Assembly: GCA_030590715.1 (NCBI GenBank)
Contig: JAUVCU010000056.1
Span: 1 to 8,083, forward strand
Origin: Lentisphaeria bacterium
Lineage (GTDB): Bacteria; Verrucomicrobiota; Lentisphaeria; Victivallales; JAUVCU01
Direction: 5' to 3'
Length of the DNA stretch: 8,083 nucleotides
Part shown: positions 5,753-8,083 of the stretch, piece by piece
How the letters are laid out: each line of letters opens with the position of its first letter
How positions within the stretch are numbered: the first letter of the stretch is position 1
Translations under genes and position numbers: made by a program
The notes under the pieces: model-generated
Told to the model about the DNA's origin: nothing
What the model saw: the letters and a program-made list of their open reading frames with translations, nothing else
The model's database searches: none

Positions 5753-6022
5753 TTACCTCTTTGCCCTGTCACCATGACCACGATAGGTTCTTGTTGGTGA
5801 GAACTCACCAAGCTTGTGCCCTACCATGTTCTCAGAGACATATACAGGAATGAATTTTTTTCCATTGTGAACGGCGAAAGTTAACCCTACGAATTCAGGA
5901 ACAATCATAGAACGGCGAGACCATGTTTTGATCACGACACGCTTTTTGCTTGCCTGAGCAGCCTCGGCCTTAGCCATCAGCTTGACTTCGATATAGGGTC
6001 CTTTTTTAATAGATCTAGGCAT
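5753..6022 (-). CDS. rpsS: Small-subunit ribosomal protein S19 (uS19)
   Basis: S19 lies at the top of the 30S head, pairs with S13, and takes part in a bridge to the 50S central protuberance. The 89 residues are typical (about 87-95). Marks are MPRSIKKGPYIEVKL at 1-15, KTWSRRSMIVPEFVG at 32-46, FAVHNGKKFIPVYV at 49-62 and NMVGHKLGEFSPTRTYRGH at 65-83. The ATG at 6020-6022 lies 13 bases after L2, with AAGGT from the L2 stop about 10 bases upstream. The start MPRSIKKGP, rather than the longer variants of some phyla, is one of the weak hints to an FCB-like origin. Confidence 0.99.
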   Translation of the reverse strand: MPRSIKKGPYIEVKLMAKAEAAQASKKRVVIKTWSRRSMIVPEFVGLTFAVHNGKKFIPVYVSENMVGHKLGEFSPTRTYRGHGDRAKR

Positions 6023-6035
6023 AATAAATCAGACC

Positions 6036-6866
6036 TTATTTCTTCTTCCGACGAGCAACTATGTACTTGTTGGAAGCTTTATTCTTTTTACGAGTCTTAT
6101 AACCTTTGGTTGGCTTACCCCATGGAGTTGTTGGATGACGACCACCGGAAGAGCGACCTTCACCACCACCCATTGGGTGATCAACAGGGTTCATGGCAAC
6201 ACCACGAACTTTTGGACGACGTCCCATCCAGCGGGAACGACCAGCCTTACCCAAAGATATATTTTCATGTTCTTTGTTACCCACCTCACCGAGTGTTGCA
6301 CGACAACGCTTGTGAATCATGCGCATCTCACCACTGGGGAGTTTCAAGGTGACATAGTTACCTTCCTTAGCCATGATCTGTGCACCAGCACCGGCTGATC
6401 GGGAAAGTTGTCCACCTTTACCAGGTTTCATCTCAATATTATGAACGATGGAACCAGCAGGTATATTGTCCAAAGACAGTGAATTTCCCACTTTAATAGG
6501 AGCAGACTCACTGGAAATGAGTTGAGTTCCAACAACCAGCTTGTGCGGAGCAAGAATATAACGCTTTTCACCATCAGCATATATCAACAGAGCGATGTTA
6601 GCTGAACGGTTTGGGTCATATTCGATAGAATCAACACGGGCTGGAATATCGAACTTATCTCTTTTAAAATCTATAATGCGATAGTGTCTACGATGACCAC
6701 CTCCACGACGACGTGAAGTTATGCGACCATGGTTGTTACGACCACCTGTCTTCTTTAAGGGAGCAAGTAGACTTTTCTCAGGATCGTTTCTTGTGATTTC
6801 CTCAAAAGATGAGGTTGTCTTGAAACGTTGTCCCGGTGTAATTGGTTTATAAGTTTTTACTGCCAT
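6036..6866 (-). CDS. rplB: Large-subunit ribosomal protein L2 (uL2)
   Basis: L2 is one of the largest and most conserved 50S proteins; it is needed for subunit association, tRNA binding and peptidyl-transferase activity. The 276 residues are the standard length (about 273-278). The N-terminal RNA-binding part carries LKKTGGRNNHGRITSRRRGG at 37-56 and HRRHYRIIDFKRDK at 58-71; the middle has the OB and SH3-like barrels with PGKGGQLSRSAGAGAQIMA at 148-166; the C-terminal part has GVAMNPVDHPMGGGEGR at 222-238. H230 matches the functionally important E. coli His229; the next His of E. coli is Met here, a state I associate with FCB-group proteins. The ATG is preceded by AAGGCGG, and L23 ends 11 bases upstream. 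Confidence 0.99.
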   Translation of the reverse strand: MAVKTYKPITPGQRFKTTSSFEEITRNDPEKSLLAPLKKTGGRNNHGRITSRRRGGGHRRHYRIIDFKRDKFDIPARVDSIEYDPNRSANIALLIYADGEKRYILAPHKLVVGTQLISSESAPIKVGNSLSLDNIPAGSIVHNIEMKPGKGGQLSRSAGAGAQIMAKEGNYVTLKLPSGEMRMIHKRCRATLGEVGNKEHENISLGKAGRSRWMGRRPKVRGVAMNPVDHPMGGGEGRSSGGRHPTTPWGKPTKGYKTRKKNKASNKYIVARRKKK

Positions 6867-6877
6867 ATCAAACCGCC

Positions 6878-7192
6878 TTACGCCTGCTCATCACGGAAGA
6901 AATCAATTGCTTCACCTTCTTTGAGAGTAACGATCGCTTTCTTCCAGGAGGCACGAGGACCCTCTGTACGAATCACGCGACCACCACTTCTCATGGTAGA
7001 ACGTTTGACTTTTCCATTCATATTCATAGTAGCTACTTTTTCAACTTTAACATCAAAACGAACTTCAATAGCTTTTTTGATATCAATTTTATTAGCAGAT
7101 TTCAATACTTTAAATGCGTATTTGCGTTCTGCTTCTTGATAGGCTGCACTTTTCTCAGAGAGAACCGGTGCGATAATTATATCATGACTCAT
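6878..7192 (-). CDS. rplW: Large-subunit ribosomal protein L23 (uL23)
   Basis: L23 binds domain III of 23S rRNA at the tunnel exit and is the main docking point for trigger factor and the signal recognition particle. The 104 residues (family about 93-105) begin MSHDIIIAPVLSEKSAAYQE, continue YAFKVLKSANKIDIKKAIE at 25-43 and VRFDVKVEKVATMNMNGKVK at 44-63, and end with SWKKAIVTLKEGEAIDFF at 82-99. The ATG at 7190-7192 has AAGGAG fused to the L4 TAA stop 8 bases upstream. Gap to L4 is 12 bases. Nothing odd is seen. Confidence 0.98.
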   Translation of the reverse strand: MSHDIIIAPVLSEKSAAYQEAERKYAFKVLKSANKIDIKKAIEVRFDVKVEKVATMNMNGKVKRSTMRSGGRVIRTEGPRASWKKAIVTLKEGEAIDFFRDEQA

Positions 7193-7204
7193 ACCATCTT
7201 CTCC

Positions 7205-7834
7205 TTAGCTTGCTAACTGTTCGTTAAGAATTTCAACTGAAGCCTTATCCATGAGGATAGCTTCGTTGTCAATCAGATCGTAAGCAGACACTGATGCAGT
7301 TTCAATGATGGCAACATTCTTCAAGTTACGACCACTGAGCATCAAGCCTTCATCAAACCCTGAGGTCAGGATCAAAAGTTTTTTACCAGACAGTTTTAGA
7401 GAGTCTAAAAGTGCGATAATATCTTTTGTCTTTGGCTTGTCAAGCTTGAAGGAGTCAATCACAAAGATCGATTCCATTTTGATCTTATCAGACAATACGC
7501 TACGACGAGCTAAACGCCTGACTTTCTTTGGCAAGGCCATATTGTAAGTCTTTGGGGAGATAGCGAAGGTATGTCCACCGCCAACCCAGATTGGAGAACG
7601 AGTCGATCCAGCGCGAGCGCCTCCACGACCCTTTTGGTTAAATGGTTTTTTACCACCACCTCTAACCTCGGCACGACTTTTGGTCTTAACAGAACCTTGG
7701 CGTAGATTATTCAATTCGGCTTTTACGGCCAGGTAAACAACATGTTCGTTAGGTTCGATTCCAAAAACAGAATCAACACACTCAACGGATTTCTGCGTTG
7801 CTTTACCGGCTGATGAATATAGTTTTAATTTCAT
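7205..7834 (-). CDS. rplD: Large-subunit ribosomal protein L4 (uL4)
   Basis: L4 binds 23S rRNA domain I and puts a long loop into the exit tunnel at the constriction shared with L22; in E. coli it also represses the S10 operon. The 209 residues fit the family (about 200-215). The loop region covers 52-83 (KSRAEVRGGGKKPFNQKG, then RGGARAGSTRSPIWVGGG), and LPKKVRRLARRSVLS and ILTSGFDEGLMLSGRNLKNV mark the globular domain. In the loop, the usual KGTGRAR reads KGRGGAR (68-74). The ATG at 7832-7834 is preceded by AGGGG at 6 bases; an in-frame TTG two codons upstream abuts that SD and is rejected. L3 ends 2 bases before the start. Confidence 0.98.
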   Translation of the reverse strand: MKLKLYSSAGKATQKSVECVDSVFGIEPNEHVVYLAVKAELNNLRQGSVKTKSRAEVRGGGKKPFNQKGRGGARAGSTRSPIWVGGGHTFAISPKTYNMALPKKVRRLARRSVLSDKIKMESIFVIDSFKLDKPKTKDIIALLDSLKLSGKKLLILTSGFDEGLMLSGRNLKNVAIIETASVSAYDLIDNEAILMDKASVEILNEQLAS

Positions 7835-7836
7835 GA

Positions 7837-8083
7837 TCAACCCCTGTCCGACAGCTCAACATACCCATTGTTTGGTCCGGGGACAGCCCCTTTTACCATA
7901 ACAATGTGGTTGTCAACGTCTACGGCAACAACTTCCAGGTTACGAACACTGGCTCTTTTACCACCGTAACGTCCAGCCATTTTTTTACCAGGCCAAACAC
8001 GACTAGGATCAGAACTTGCACCAATAGATCCACCAGCACGTAGCTGGTCAGATTTACCATGGGAAGCATGACCACCATGAAAA
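7837..8083 (-). CDS. rplC: Large-subunit ribosomal protein L3 (uL3), 3' part, cut by window edge
   Basis: L3 is an early-binding 50S protein whose long extension reaches the peptidyl-transferase centre. Only the last 81 residues are present: FHGGHASHGKSDQLRAGGSI, GASSDPSRVWPGKKMAGRYG (21-40), GKRASVRNLEVVAVDVDNHI (41-60), then VKGAVPGPNNGYV near the end. These match the conserved second half of L3 (whole protein about 205-215 residues). The stop is TGA at 7837-7839, with L4 beginning 2 bases later. In E. coli a glutamine in the GSIG...PG loop is methylated by PrmB; no glutamine is present in that loop here. The reading frame is open to the window edge, so the 5' part is expected beyond 8083, after S10 in the canonical order. 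Confidence 0.97.
   Translation of the reverse strand, partial: FHGGHASHGKSDQLRAGGSIGASSDPSRVWPGKKMAGRYGGKRASVRNLEVVAVDVDNHIVMVKGAVPGPNNGYVELSDRG
7841..7845 (-). promoter_or_regulatory. Ribosome binding site for L4
   Basis: The minus strand reads AGGGGTTGATC and then ATG, inside the last codons of L3. The 6-base spacing supports the ATG at 7834 and excludes the in-frame TTG at 7840, which touches the SD. Confidence 0.75.

Noticed and set aside
6110..6398. Plus-strand open frames opposite L2 rich in His and Thr
   Set aside because: The bias is the antisense of the Gly/Arg-rich L2 C-terminus; not a gene.
6828..7216. Plus-strand open frames opposite L23
   Set aside because: Fully antisense to L23 with no start signals or similarity that I recognise.
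1..8083. A hidden or undescribed system within the operon
   Set aside because: All bases but short gaps of at most 16 are accounted for by ribosomal genes in canonical order; no insert, repeat or extra gene was seen.

Overview
The window is one unbroken, minus-strand ribosomal-protein operon, equivalent to the fused S10 and spc operons of bacteria. Read in the direction of transcription (high to low coordinates) the order is L3 (3' part), L4, L23, L2, S19, L22, S3, L16, L29, S17, L14, L24, L5, S14, S8, L6, L18, S5, L30, L15 (5' part). All 20 genes sit in the canonical order with none inserted, lost or broken. The two end genes are cut only by the window edges.

Packing is extreme. The largest gap between genes is 16 bases. 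S17 overlaps L29 by 4 bases (ATGA), L18 overlaps S5 by 1 base (TAATG), and L15 starts directly after the L30 stop. No internal promoter, terminator, RNA gene, repeat, mobile element or CRISPR array has room or is visible. No stretch over 300 bases lacks a gene. Most genes have a clear Shine-Dalgarno (SD) sequence, often fused to the stop codon of the gene before (TAAGGAG, TAGGAGG), which suggests translational coupling along the transcript. Three genes use non-ATG starts: S3 (TTG), L6 (GTG) and L18 (GTG).

The organism is a bacterium of moderate to low GC content by eye. Several protein details suggest a member of the Fibrobacteres-Chlorobi-Bacteroidetes (FCB) side of the tree or a related phylum such as Marinimicrobia: L2 with NPVDHPMGGGEGR, S19 beginning MPRSIKKGPY, and the L14 and L3 sequence style. 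This is recall of family patterns, not a search, so it is weak. The strong SD sequences argue against typical Bacteroidota, whose genes mostly lack them. S14 is the short four-cysteine zinc type.

Together the genes encode 8 large-subunit core and tunnel or surface proteins upstream and in the middle (L3, L4, L23, L2, L22, L16, L29, L14), small-subunit proteins S19, S3, S17, S14, S8 and S5, the 5S rRNA partners L5 and L18, and L24, L6, L30 and L15. I found no undescribed system here; the points listed as findings are small variations on a very conserved locus.
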